Shown here: in pieces, positions 18,133 through 27,412 of the stretch | Position numbering within the stretch: position 1 is the stretch's first letter | Layout of the letters: the number at the start of each line of letters is the position of its first letter | Source of the DNA: Patiriisocius_A hiemis | GTDB taxonomy: Bacteria > Bacteroidota > Bacteroidia > Flavobacteriales > Flavobacteriaceae | Assembly: GCF_031846325.1 (NCBI RefSeq) | Contig: NZ_JAVRHZ010000002.1 | Span: 310,001 to 374,000, forward strand | Direction of reading: 5' to 3' | DNA: 64,000 nt | Notes under the pieces: generated by a model | The model's input: only the letters and a program-made list of their open reading frames with translations | Databases searched by the model: none | Told to the model about the DNA's origin: nothing | Translations under genes and position numbers: made by a program

Positions 18133-20232
18133 ATGCCAAAACAAATTAATGTTGCACTTATTGGAAACCCAAACACAGGAAAAACTTCAGTTTTTAATAG
18201 GCTTACAGGCTTAAACCAGAAAGTTGGAAATTACCCTGGCATAACTGTAGAGAAAAAGGAAGGCACATGTAAACTACCACGTGGAGCAAAAGCACACGTT
18301 TTAGACCTCCCAGGAACCTATAGTCTAAATGCATCTTCACTTGATGAAAATGTTGTTATTGAATTACTTCTTAATAAGAATGACAAGGACTTTCCTGATG
18401 TAGCTATTGTTGTCGCCGATGTTGAAAATTTAAAAAGAAACCTCCTTCTCTTTACACAAATAAAAGATCTTGGTATTCCAACTATCCTAGCTATTAACAT
18501 GGCAGATAGGATGAAACGAAAAGCCATTTCTTTAGATATTGAAACGCTTGAGGAAAAACTGGAAACCAAAATTGCTTTAATAAGCTCACGTAAAAATGAA
18601 GGTTTTGACAATCTAAAAGAACTTATAAATAACCACAAGCACCTTTCTACAACACCTTGTGTAAATGCATCTGTTATTGCACCTGAGTATTTTGATAGAC
18701 TGCGAAAAGCCTTTCCTAATCAAGATTTGTATAAACTCTGGTTAGTAATTACACAAGATGTAAACTTCGGTAAGTTAGATAGAGGTGAAATGAAGGGCGT
18801 TGCTACATTTCAAACCGAAAGTAAAAGTAATCTTAAAAGGCTTCAGCAAAAAGAAACCATTGCTCGCTATCAATTTATAAACGGTGTTTTAAAAGAAACC
18901 TTAGTTGTTGATACCGCAAACGCAAAAGACTTACGAAGTAGATTTGATAGAGTTCTTACCCATAAATTTTGGGGCTATATTATTTTCTTTTCCGTATTAC
19001 TGCTAATCTTCCAAGCGATTTTTGATTGGAGTAGCTATCCAATGGATTTTATTGATGAATCTTTCGCTTCACTTAGTGAATGGACAAAAAACACGCTGCC
19101 ACCAGGAGATTTCACAAATCTTATTGCCGAAGGTATTATCTCTGGTTTGGGCGGAATCATCATCTTTATTCCACAAATTGCTTTTTTATTTCTCTTTATC
19201 GCCATACTTGAAGAAAGTGGTTATATGAGTCGGGTTGTTTTTTTAATGGACAGAGTAATGCGTCGTTTTGGGCTTAGTGGAAAAAGTGTTGTGCCATTAG
19301 TTTCTGGAACAGCTTGTGCTATTCCAGCTATAATGGCTACCCGAAATATAGAAAGCTGGAAAGAGCGTTTAATAACCATTCTAGTAACGCCTTTTACAAC
19401 TTGTTCGGCTAGGCTTCCTGTGTACTTAATAATTATTGCTTTGGTAATTCCTGAGGAACGTGTACTAGGTATTTTTAGCTTGCAAGGGCTTACTTTAATG
19501 TTTTTATACTTATTAGGTTTTGGTGCTGCTATATTTTCAGCTTGGTTGCTTAATAAGGTTTTAAAGATTAGAAGTAAAACATTTTTTGTAATCGAGATGC
19601 CTAATTACAAAGTCCCGATGTTTAAAAATGTAGCTATTACAGTTATTGAAAAAACTAAGTCATTTGTTCTAGGGGCAGGTAAAATAATTTTAGCTATTTC
19701 AATTATTCTATGGGTACTAGCATCCTATGGTCCTGGTGATTTTAATAACGCTGAAACTATTGTGACACAAGAAAATAGTAGTATTTCACTTTCTGAAGAA
19801 GAATTAGAAACTAAAATTGCTTCCTATAAATTAGAACATTCATACATTGGAATTATTGGAAAAGGGATTGAGCCAGCCGTAAGACCTCTAGGCTACGATT
19901 GGAAAATAGGAATCGCCATTGTAAGTAGTTTTGCTGCAAGAGAAGTTTTTGTAGGCACGTTAGCTACCATTTACAGCGTAGGTAGTGAAGAGGAAGAAAC
20001 CATTAAAAACAGAATGGCTGCAGAAGTTAACCCAGTACTAGGAACTCCACAATTTAACTTTGCAAGTGGAATCTCATTACTGTTATTTTATGCCTTTGCA
20101 ATGCAATGTATGAGCACACTAGCCATTGTAAAACGGGAAACTAATAGCTGGAAATGGCCAATGTGGCAGCTAGGAGCAATGACAGTTATTGCTTACGTTG
20201 TTGCCTTAGCAGCATATCAATTTTTAAAATAG
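18133..20232 (+). CDS. feoB: FeoB ferrous iron permease
   Basis: 699 residues. The N-terminal G domain carries GNPNTGKT (11-18), DLPGTYSL and NMADR. The membrane part starts near residue 280 and includes VPLVSGTACAIPAIMATR and the gate region TPFTTCSARLPVY, both diagnostic of FeoB. It moves Fe(II) across the inner membrane with GTP-dependent control. It lacks any obvious fused FeoA, which is separate here. Confidence 0.97.
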   Translation: MPKQINVALIGNPNTGKTSVFNRLTGLNQKVGNYPGITVEKKEGTCKLPRGAKAHVLDLPGTYSLNASSLDENVVIELLLNKNDKDFPDVAIVVADVENLKRNLLLFTQIKDLGIPTILAINMADRMKRKAISLDIETLEEKLETKIALISSRKNEGFDNLKELINNHKHLSTTPCVNASVIAPEYFDRLRKAFPNQDLYKLWLVITQDVNFGKLDRGEMKGVATFQTESKSNLKRLQQKETIARYQFINGVLKETLVVDTANAKDLRSRFDRVLTHKFWGYIIFFSVLLLIFQAIFDWSSYPMDFIDESFASLSEWTKNTLPPGDFTNLIAEGIISGLGGIIIFIPQIAFLFLFIAILEESGYMSRVVFLMDRVMRRFGLSGKSVVPLVSGTACAIPAIMATRNIESWKERLITILVTPFTTCSARLPVYLIIIALVIPEERVLGIFSLQGLTLMFLYLLGFGAAIFSAWLLNKVLKIRSKTFFVIEMPNYKVPMFKNVAITVIEKTKSFVLGAGKIILAISIILWVLASYGPGDFNNAETIVTQENSSISLSEEELETKIASYKLEHSYIGIIGKGIEPAVRPLGYDWKIGIAIVSSFAAREVFVGTLATIYSVGSEEEETIKNRMAAEVNPVLGTPQFNFASGISLLLFYAFAMQCMSTLAIVKRETNSWKWPMWQLGAMTVIAYVVALAAYQFLK

Positions 20233-20245
20233 TTATCTTTATACT

Positions 20246-20407
20246 ATGCAAACAACACTTGTCATATTAACTTTCGTTATTGCCACAGGCTATATTCTTA
20301 AAAAGTTTGTTTGGAATCCTTTGTTTGAAAACCGAAAAAAAACAACCCTTGGCACACTAGATGGTGGTAAAACCAAATGTGGTAACAAGGATTGCGGGTG
20401 TCATTAA
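20246..20407 (+). CDS. FeoB-associated Cys-rich membrane protein
   Basis: 53 residues, 13 nt after feoB. One N-terminal membrane segment (residues 4-18) is followed by a basic linker and a C-terminal Cys cluster KCGNKDCGCH (Cys45, Cys50, Cys52). This matches the small Feo-associated Cys-rich proteins found after feoB in many bacteria; they may bind iron or help assemble the transporter. It is shorter than the usual ORF cut-off but has the right position and composition. Confidence 0.85.
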   Translation: MQTTLVILTFVIATGYILKKFVWNPLFENRKKTTLGTLDGGKTKCGNKDCGCH

Positions 20408-20453
20408 TTTTTGAAATCTCAAATATCAAGTTTTAAACACCAAAGGCTTTTAT

Positions 20454-22934
20454 TTAATCTTCATCAAACCAACCATCAATGCGAGCAATGGCATCTTCAT
20501 AATGATATCTAGTCTCGGTATTTACTCCATTTTTAGCTCTATTTAAAATAGCTCTTAACGTTCTTAACTCTCCTCTTACCAGAGCTCTAACATCACTAGT
20601 ATTAACATTAAATACTAGTCTGCCTTCAAATCCAGGGCGGCTAAAACTATTACTAGGTCCTTCATTTTCTAATAAATACCCCATACGATCTAGGTAGGTG
20701 CGCTGTAAATTTCTACGATAGATATCTACGTTTCTTCCTGTAGTTGCTTCTTTAAAAATTCCTTTACGTAAATCGCGTAACATTTCAAGTGCGCTGTAAT
20801 ATTCTGTTCCAGTAGTTTCGGCATCAACAAGTCTTCCTATTCTGTCAAAACTCAACAAATTATTTATATGTCTCGCTTGCACCCTACGAAGCCTTTCAAA
20901 ATAACCTGCATGGTCTATATTTTGAAGAATGCTTTCATCGACTAACCAAGTTGGAGTTTCAAAAGCGTTATCATGTAACCATTGCATAGATTCTTTTTGA
21001 GAACTTTCGTCAAGGTGTGTGTATATAGTTCCTCCTTGAGATGGTGTTTTAATGTTCTCGAAAACGCCTCCAATATTGGTGACTACATGTCCAACATAAC
21101 GACTCCAAACACCTAGCATTTCACCATATAATTCTTCTAAATCTGCATAATTATTAGTTTTATCTGATGTCCAACTGGGTAAATTTTTAGCTACATACTG
21201 TAAGTTTTTAATCCCATAAGTACTTGCTTTAATTGGGTTGTCTCCAATAGCTTCGGTTTGCGATTGAGGGTCAAAACGACTGGATTGTCTTCCAAATTTA
21301 TAACGAGCATCTCCTGCCTTATCAAGAATCCAAGAATCTAATGTTTTCTTTTCTGCTTCTGGAGAATTTGCACCAGGAATAACACGATATCCCCAATTGG
21401 TAGCATAATGATCATAAGGTCCCATTTGACGAATAAATCTAATATTCTTATCACCAGGCTGTGCTATGTAATTGTACCGTGCGTAATCCATTAAACTAGA
21501 GGCAATTCCAAACTCTTGTGTAAAAGCACCATCCCTATACGATTCTACATCATAGGCATAACTCGCAGCCATATTGTGTGGAAAGCCAAGAGCGTGCCCA
21601 ACCTCATGTGCAATAACCATTCGCATCATTTCGCCAATTTCTTTATCAGGTGTGTTTAACGTTCTAGCACTTGGGTTAGCAGCACCCGTTTCTAGTAAAT
21701 ACCTGTTTCTATAGCTACGTAAGTGATTGTGATACCATATAATATCACTTTCTATAATTTCTCCACTTCTAGGGTCACTCACACTTGGACCAACTGCATT
21801 ACGTGTAGTACTTGCTACATATCTAACAACAGAATAGCGAATATCCTCTGGGCTGAACTCTGGGTCTTCTTCTGGTGTAGGAGCATCTTTTGCAATAATT
21901 GCATTTTTAAAGCCGGCTGTTTCAAATGGTTTTTGCCAGTCTTCTATACCTTGTTTTATGTACTCCTTTAAGTTTTCTGGTGTCCCTGGGTCTAAGTAGT
22001 ACACAATAGGCTTTACAGGTTCTACTAACTCTCCTCTTGCATAGGCTGCGGGGTCTTTAGGTTCTAATCTCCAACGGCGAATGTATGTTTTTCTGTCTGC
22101 CTTTAACTCTTCACTTCCAAAGTCATATTGACTTACTGTAAAGAATCCAACTCTTGCGTCATACAATCGAGGTTGCATTGGTTCTTCTGGAAGTAAAATC
22201 ATAGATTGATTCATTTGTAAGCTAATAGACTCTGTAGCTCTGTTTGATGGTGGCTCTGAAGCATTATAAGTAAAGTCTTGTTTAACTTCTATGTTTTGAG
22301 GAAAGCTTTTTACTGAATGAATAAAACTCCTTGACTTATCAAGGTTCTTTACTTTGTACTGTCTTCTTAATCTGGCAGAAAGACCACTAATAGCTTTTAC
22401 ATCAGATTGAAAAAACTTGGTAACATCTATAACTACATTGGCAGAGTCTTTACTTATTGTTGCAATATCAAAAGCATATAAGGTAGGTTCGTAATTGTTT
22501 ACGTATACCGAATTGCTAATCGCTTTGGTACTATCTGCCACATTTGCAAAAGACTTTACTTTTAAAAGTATTTTGTCTTGAAATTGCTGCCAATGCACTA
22601 CTTGCTCATTAGTTTTTGTTCCCGCATTAAAATAACCACCACCCAGTCCTGTAGGTATTTGTGCAATTCTTGAAACCCAAAGCATGTCTTTTTCAAGTAA
22701 GTTTTTTGGTATTTCATAGTAGTATTGCTTTTTTACTTTATGGACTTTAAACATCCCTTCATCTGTAACCGCGTCTTTAGTAATAACTTTATCATAAGAC
22801 TTCATAGCATCTTTATCCTTTTTTGGTGCTGATGTAGCAGTCTGAGAAGATGTTTTGGCTTTTGTACTTTTTTGTGTAGAAGAACAAGATAAGAATAGCG
22901 AAAAAGAAATCGCTAGGAGTAGAAGTTTTTTCAT
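20454..22934 (-). CDS. Zincin-type metalloprotease lipoprotein (DUF5117/DUF5118-like)
   Basis: 826 residues with a lipoprotein signal peptide (SLFLSC, Cys17). The zinc motif HEVGHALGFPHN spans residues 443-454, an extended HExxHxxGxxH zincin signature. The N-terminal third with YYYEIPKNLLEKDMLWVSRI is typical of the DUF5118/DUF5117 proteins of Bacteroidota. It is likely anchored in an outer or inner membrane leaflet and degrades extracytoplasmic peptides. Its leader contains a long inverted repeat. Confidence 0.88.
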   Translation of the reverse strand: MKKLLLLAISFSLFLSCSSTQKSTKAKTSSQTATSAPKKDKDAMKSYDKVITKDAVTDEGMFKVHKVKKQYYYEIPKNLLEKDMLWVSRIAQIPTGLGGGYFNAGTKTNEQVVHWQQFQDKILLKVKSFANVADSTKAISNSVYVNNYEPTLYAFDIATISKDSANVVIDVTKFFQSDVKAISGLSARLRRQYKVKNLDKSRSFIHSVKSFPQNIEVKQDFTYNASEPPSNRATESISLQMNQSMILLPEEPMQPRLYDARVGFFTVSQYDFGSEELKADRKTYIRRWRLEPKDPAAYARGELVEPVKPIVYYLDPGTPENLKEYIKQGIEDWQKPFETAGFKNAIIAKDAPTPEEDPEFSPEDIRYSVVRYVASTTRNAVGPSVSDPRSGEIIESDIIWYHNHLRSYRNRYLLETGAANPSARTLNTPDKEIGEMMRMVIAHEVGHALGFPHNMAASYAYDVESYRDGAFTQEFGIASSLMDYARYNYIAQPGDKNIRFIRQMGPYDHYATNWGYRVIPGANSPEAEKKTLDSWILDKAGDARYKFGRQSSRFDPQSQTEAIGDNPIKASTYGIKNLQYVAKNLPSWTSDKTNNYADLEELYGEMLGVWSRYVGHVVTNIGGVFENIKTPSQGGTIYTHLDESSQKESMQWLHDNAFETPTWLVDESILQNIDHAGYFERLRRVQARHINNLLSFDRIGRLVDAETTGTEYYSALEMLRDLRKGIFKEATTGRNVDIYRRNLQRTYLDRMGYLLENEGPSNSFSRPGFEGRLVFNVNTSDVRALVRGELRTLRAILNRAKNGVNTETRYHYEDAIARIDGWFDED

Positions 22935-22948
22935 GGGTGTTTTATTTG

Positions 22949-22991
22949 AAACTGAAAAATACGCATTCCTTAGCCTAGGCTATTTCAGTTT
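22949..22991 (-). repeat. Inverted repeat around a 12-bp palindrome in the metalloprotease leader
   Basis: Arms AAACTGAAA and TTTCAGTTT (9 bp, perfect) enclose TAGCCTAGGCTA (22971-22982), itself a perfect palindrome. The element lies 15-57 nt upstream of the metalloprotease start and may form a leader hairpin or a dyad operator. Confidence 0.55.
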
Positions 22992-23050
22992 AAAATAAAA
23001 TTAACAGAATTTAACGTTTGAGACCTGCTGAAGCAGAGAGAGGTCTATGA

Positions 23051-23779
23051 CTAATCTACCTTTGGTAGCTTAAGTGTCATTGCATCTCCTAATAAAAAAT
23101 CATCAACGTGCCCTGCGACTGAATTGTTTTGAAGCTTAAAATGAGTATGAATATTGGTACTATGATGTGTAAAAATGGTATGATGTGCATTTGAGTAAAA
23201 CCCTAGAAAATCAGCATTCTTATTTTTTAGGGTACCATTAAGTCCAGATGAAATATGTTTTGCGTGTGAGTGTTCTGTATCTCCATCTTTCCAGTCTATA
23301 ACATGCCAATCTATCTTTCTTGCAGTTCCAGAAACTAAGAACGGGAAAGGTTTATTAATATTAATGTTGTTTTGTTTTGCCACTTCAAAGACATATGTTT
23401 CAAATTGTTTTTTATCTACCACACTATCTGGAACTTTAAACGTGTTCCATTTTTCTACCTTGGCATATACTAATAAAGTAGCATTTTTATCAAAACTAGA
23501 ATCTATTGTAAGTGTATCATTTTTAACAGAGGTGTTAAAGGATGTGCTATCAAAAATTTGTATTTCGCCTTTTAAGTTTTCAAAAGCACCTAATGCATAA
23601 AAGTGTTCGGCACCTTCAAAATCTGAGAGACTAGCCTTTGCGGTTATATCTCCTTTGTGCATAATATCTTTTAGCGCTCCATTATATGCTATTGTAAATC
23701 CTACTTCTTTTTTTGAAGTATTATTACAAGAAACTGATAAAAAAGAAAGAAAGATAAGAGCTAGATAAGTGTATTTCAT
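23051..23779 (-). CDS. Acetolactate decarboxylase-like lipoprotein
   Basis: 242 residues with lipobox SVSC (Cys18). The body matches alpha-acetolactate decarboxylase: ALGAFENLKGEIQIFDS (Glu72 in the LxGE motif), an R-K region at 154-155, then GFYSNAHH and IHTHF...AGHV. His211, His213 and His224 reproduce the HxH-x10-H zinc spacing of the family. Family enzymes are normally soluble and make acetoin. Here a lipoprotein signal is added, and the chain ends about 18 residues after the last His, so the C-terminal segment carrying another catalytic Glu in known enzymes appears to be missing. Activity is uncertain. Confidence 0.7.
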   Translation of the reverse strand: MKYTYLALIFLSFLSVSCNNTSKKEVGFTIAYNGALKDIMHKGDITAKASLSDFEGAEHFYALGAFENLKGEIQIFDSTSFNTSVKNDTLTIDSSFDKNATLLVYAKVEKWNTFKVPDSVVDKKQFETYVFEVAKQNNININKPFPFLVSGTARKIDWHVIDWKDGDTEHSHAKHISSGLNGTLKNKNADFLGFYSNAHHTIFTHHSTNIHTHFKLQNNSVAGHVDDFLLGDAMTLKLPKVD

Positions 23780-23823
23780 TTTTAAAAAATGCTTTTATAT
23801 TATTTAGTAAATATCAATCTAAA

Positions 23824-24255
23824 CTACTCTTCTGAAGCTATTTTCTCTTTTGAAACTAAAAGAACATAAGGTTCCTTTTTAGACCCTATTTTACTAGTAG
23901 GATAAGGGTTTAATTGCATCCCTTTAATAACATGTTTACTATCAATAAATAGTATATTAGAGTATTCTTCTCCTTGCATAGTTGCTCCAAAAAGTAATTC
24001 TTTGATTAATGGAGGGTCTTCCCCTTCGACAACTTCAACAAGAATTTTTGCTCTACCAGCCCAAGTACAATTTACACCTTTTGGGCAACGCGAGTCCTCG
24101 GTAACCTCAAGAAATTTAATTGTTAGGTCCCCCATTTTAACTGGAGTATTTAAAGGAATTTTTGTTACTATTTTAGGTACATCTACTGGAGTTTCTTCTT
24201 GAGAAATTGCAGTAATGGTAACTAATAAGGCTATAATAAGTAGTGCTTTTTTCAT
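23824..24255 (-). CDS. Small secreted protein of unknown function
   Basis: 143 residues from the ATG at 24255. The upstream in-frame ATG would put 15 residues before a good signal peptide (MKKALLIIALLVTITAISQ). The mature part contains two Cys in SRCPKGVNCTWAGRAKI (near residue 60), which could form a disulfide, and strand-rich sequence. This CPxGxxCxWAG pattern occurs in small uncharacterised secreted proteins of Bacteroidota. No function can be given. Confidence 0.7.
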   Translation of the reverse strand: MKKALLIIALLVTITAISQEETPVDVPKIVTKIPLNTPVKMGDLTIKFLEVTEDSRCPKGVNCTWAGRAKILVEVVEGEDPPLIKELLFGATMQGEEYSNILFIDSKHVIKGMQLNPYPTSKIGSKKEPYVLLVSKEKIASEE

Positions 24256-24311
24256 AATAAAATATTTCAATTTTAAAGATAAAAGAAAAAACAATGCCAA
24301 ACTAAAAAAGA

Positions 24312-25472
24312 CTACCCTCTAAACAGGAAGAAATCATCCTTCATGTGCTCTATCTTTTCGTCTTTATTTGTCACAATATACTCTAGGGCTAAATTAGTAA
24401 AAGTGAGTCCTTTTTCAGTAAGTGCTACTACATCATTTTCTATAGCAATCATATTGTTTTTTAGAGCTAAATCAATCACATTTTTACTTCGTACTTTTTG
24501 CCAATTAATATGTTCTTGTAAATGATTTATGTGACGTTCTTGTTCTTCGGAATGATTATTTAAGTGCAACAAAAAGGTAATTAGAGAAACTTCGGTGCGT
24601 TGTTGTTTTTGCCTATACAAGACCGAAATAAGCCCTTTTGAAGGCGCAAACAAGTACGTAATTAAAAATACAACTCCTAGTACTGTTGTCATTGACCCAG
24701 AAATAGAAGCATCTAAAATATTAGCAAGCCAATAACCTCCTATTGCTGAAAAAACTCCAAAACAGATTGATAATACAAGCATTTTTTTTAAGTCTGAAGT
24801 TAATAAATACGCCGTTGCCGCAGGAGCAATCATAAGTGCTACCACCAAAATAGCTCCTACCGCATCAAAAGCACCTACTACCGTTACAGAGGAAATAGAC
24901 ATTAAACCATAATGCATTATTACTGGAGAAATACCTAACGCAGAAGAGAGTCCGGCATCAAAGGTACTAACCTTTAATTCTTTAAAGAACAAAAACAATA
25001 AGCCTAGTGTAACTAAAAGAATAACCCCCATTACCCAAATGGATTTAGGACCTACATCCGCTCCAAAAAGTAATAATCTATCAAAAGGAGCAAATGCTAA
25101 TTCTCCTAATAAAACCGCATCAACATCTAGGTGTACATCATTTGCATTTTTGGCAATCATAATAACGCCTATGCTAAAAAGTGCAGGAAAAACAAGGCCT
25201 ATAGCTGTATCTTCTTTTACCAATCCTGTTTTTTGAATTGCTTCTACCAATATCACAGTAATAACCCCCGTGACAGCTGCTAGTAAAATAAGCAAGGGAG
25301 AGTTCAAGTCTTCAGTAATAAAAAAGCCAATCACAATTCCTGGCAAAATAGAGTGACTAATAGCATCACTTATTAATGCCATTTTACGAAGCACTAAGAA
25401 CACTCCAGGTATCGCGCAAGCGATGGCTACAATTGCTGCTATGAGTTGTATTTCTATTTGAGGACTAGTCAT
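24312..25472 (-). CDS. Metal ABC transporter permease with C-terminal winged-helix tail (second permease)
   Basis: 386 residues from the ATG at 25472. The first ~275 residues form the ABC-3 permease with eight or nine membrane segments and the motif GDAISHS-type LISDAISHSILPGI. The remaining ~110 residues are soluble: HLNNHSEEQERHINHLQE followed by a winged-helix-like stretch (NMIAIENDVVALTEKGLTF). The tail resembles DtxR-type DNA-binding folds and is absent from classic ZnuB/MntB proteins. It overlaps the first permease gene by 8 nt. Probable substrate is Mn(II), from operon context. Confidence 0.88.
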   Translation of the reverse strand: MTSPQIEIQLIAAIVAIACAIPGVFLVLRKMALISDAISHSILPGIVIGFFITEDLNSPLLILLAAVTGVITVILVEAIQKTGLVKEDTAIGLVFPALFSIGVIMIAKNANDVHLDVDAVLLGELAFAPFDRLLLFGADVGPKSIWVMGVILLVTLGLLFLFFKELKVSTFDAGLSSALGISPVIMHYGLMSISSVTVVGAFDAVGAILVVALMIAPAATAYLLTSDLKKMLVLSICFGVFSAIGGYWLANILDASISGSMTTVLGVVFLITYLFAPSKGLISVLYRQKQQRTEVSLITFLLHLNNHSEEQERHINHLQEHINWQKVRSKNVIDLALKNNMIAIENDVVALTEKGLTFTNLALEYIVTNKDEKIEHMKDDFFLFRG

Positions 25473-26589
25473 TATCTTTCTGTTGGTTATACAAATCTTT
25501 AGCCTCATTAAACCCCTGTGGAGTCATAGACCATTCTTGCCCTTTTATTTCAATCCAATTTTTTTCTTCGAGTTTTCCTAAGGTATTTCTTGTAAATCCT
25601 TGAAAATCATTTAAGATTTTAATGGCATGTGGTCGAGAAATATCTTCATGCTTACTTACAATTCCATACATTAATTGAAGCGTTTTCTTAAGCTTAAGGT
25701 CCCTCCTGTTTTTTCGAAATCTAATTTCTCTAAATAATAACCCTCTTGCAGGCGAAAAAACAAAAGAAAACAATACAAATACTGCTGCTACCAAAACGAT
25801 AACTGGTCCAGTAGAAAGGTTATTTTGAGTTGCACTAATGGCAGTACCAAAAACACCCGAAAATATTCCGAAAACACCTGCTAATACAATCATTACACTC
25901 AATTTATTTGTCCATTGTCTTGCTGCTGCTGCGGGAGCCAAAAGCATAGCGCTCATTAATACTACACCTACTGTTTGTAACCCTAAAACAATAGCCAACA
26001 CTATAAAAAATGTAATGAGTATATCGATAAACCGGGTATTAAACCCTAAGGTTTTGGTATAATCTGCATCAAAAAGAAGCAGTTTAAATTCTTTCCAAAA
26101 TAAGAGTAAGACCACTAGACAAGCCCCAGTAACAATAGCCATTAAATAGACATCTTTTTCAACTAGAGTAGCAGCTTGACCAAATAAATATTTATCAAGT
26201 CCAGCTTGGTTGGCATTGGGCTGTTTTTGTATAAAAGTGAGTAATAACATCCCAAACCCAAAAAACAATGAAAGAATTAAACCCAATGCTGTATCACTTT
26301 TAAGATGAGTTTTTGTAATCATTCCCCTTATCCAAAATGTTCCTAAAACACCACTTACTAATGCTCCCAGTAAAAGAATATTACTGTCTTTTGCTCCTGT
26401 TATTAAAAAAGCAATAGCAATCCCCGGTAGGGCAGCATGAGAGATAGCATCTCCCAACAAACTTTGTTTACGTAATACTGCAAAACTTCCTAACATGCCA
26501 CAGATAGCACCAAGAATTGCTGTTCCTAGCGTTATGGTGCGCAAGGTGTAATCTGTAAAAACAAGTTCGAAATATTCGGTAATTGACAT
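25465..26589 (-). CDS. Metal ABC transporter permease with C-terminal winged-helix tail (first permease)
   Basis: 374 residues. Membrane segments cover about residues 15-285, with GDAISHAALPGIAIAF as the ABC-3 signature. A soluble tail (~290-374) has the look of a winged helix: SRPHAIKILNDFQGFTRNTL, then KLEEKNWIEIKGQEWSMTPQG. Two different permeases suggest a heterodimeric channel. The 76-nt gap before the ATPase gene holds a 10-nt direct repeat. Confidence 0.88.
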   Translation of the reverse strand: MSITEYFELVFTDYTLRTITLGTAILGAICGMLGSFAVLRKQSLLGDAISHAALPGIAIAFLITGAKDSNILLLGALVSGVLGTFWIRGMITKTHLKSDTALGLILSLFFGFGMLLLTFIQKQPNANQAGLDKYLFGQAATLVEKDVYLMAIVTGACLVVLLLFWKEFKLLLFDADYTKTLGFNTRFIDILITFFIVLAIVLGLQTVGVVLMSAMLLAPAAAARQWTNKLSVMIVLAGVFGIFSGVFGTAISATQNNLSTGPVIVLVAAVFVLFSFVFSPARGLLFREIRFRKNRRDLKLKKTLQLMYGIVSKHEDISRPHAIKILNDFQGFTRNTLGKLEEKNWIEIKGQEWSMTPQGFNEAKDLYNQQKDND

Positions 26590-26665
26590 TAGTCTTTAGT
26601 CATTTGATATTAGTCTTTCGTAACAAAATTTTGGTTCTATTTTTGGGTTTACTATTTGAGTTTTG

Positions 26666-27403
26666 CTATTTATTCACAGCAACTTTATAGTTAATACCAT
26701 ACGTTTTGGTAAGGTTATCATCATTAAAAATATCTTTAACAGGACCTGTCGCAATCTTCTTTACATTTAAAAACGTAACCCAATCAAAATATTCTGGTAC
26801 GGTTTGTAAATCGTGATGAACCACAACCACCGTTTTACCTGCTTTACGTAACTCTTTTAAGATATTAATAATAGCAATCTCTGTTGTAGCATCTACACCT
26901 TGAAAGGGTTCGTCCATAAAATAGATAGAAGCGTTTTGCACCAATGCTCTTGCTAAAAACACACGCTGTTGTTGCCCACCGCTTAGCTGACTAATCTGTC
27001 TATTTTTAAAGGATAGCATTCCTACTTTTTCTAGTGCTTCTAAAGCGGCTTTTTTTTCTTTTTGCCCAGGTCTTTTTATCCAACCTAGACTCCCATAGGT
27101 TCCCATCATTACAACATCTATAGCGGTCGTTGGGAAATCCCAATCTACGCTTCCTTTTTGGGGTACGTAGGCAACTAGCTTTCGTTGTTTTTCATAGGGT
27201 TTGTTATAAATAGCAACACTTCCAGCAATAGGCTTTATAATACCCAATATAGATTTTATGAGTGTAGATTTTCCTGCACCATTAGGCCCCACAATTGCCA
27301 TAAGTACTCCCTCTGGAACAGCTAAATCTATATCCCACAATACTGGTTTATAATTATAAGCTACTGTAAGGTCATCAACTTGTATAGCGGTTTTTTTTGA
27401 CAT
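26666..27403 (-). CDS. Metal ABC transporter ATP-binding protein
   Basis: 245 residues. Walker A GPNGAGKST (~40-48), Q-loop AYVPQKGSVDWDFP, signature LSGGQQQR and Walker B FMDEPFQGVD are all intact, followed by the H-loop HHDL. The SVDWDFP sequence after the Q-loop is typical of Mn/Zn/Fe ATPases of the ABC-3 class. It powers the two permeases encoded downstream. Confidence 0.93.
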   Translation of the reverse strand: MSKKTAIQVDDLTVAYNYKPVLWDIDLAVPEGVLMAIVGPNGAGKSTLIKSILGIIKPIAGSVAIYNKPYEKQRKLVAYVPQKGSVDWDFPTTAIDVVMMGTYGSLGWIKRPGQKEKKAALEALEKVGMLSFKNRQISQLSGGQQQRVFLARALVQNASIYFMDEPFQGVDATTEIAIINILKELRKAGKTVVVVHHDLQTVPEYFDWVTFLNVKKIATGPVKDIFNDDNLTKTYGINYKVAVNK

Positions 27404-27412
27404 GTGTTTTAT

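Noticed and set aside
22971..22982. TAGCCTAGGCTA read as a restriction or recombination site
   Set aside because: A 12-bp palindrome alone is not evidence; no integrase, duplicated att site or methylase nearby.
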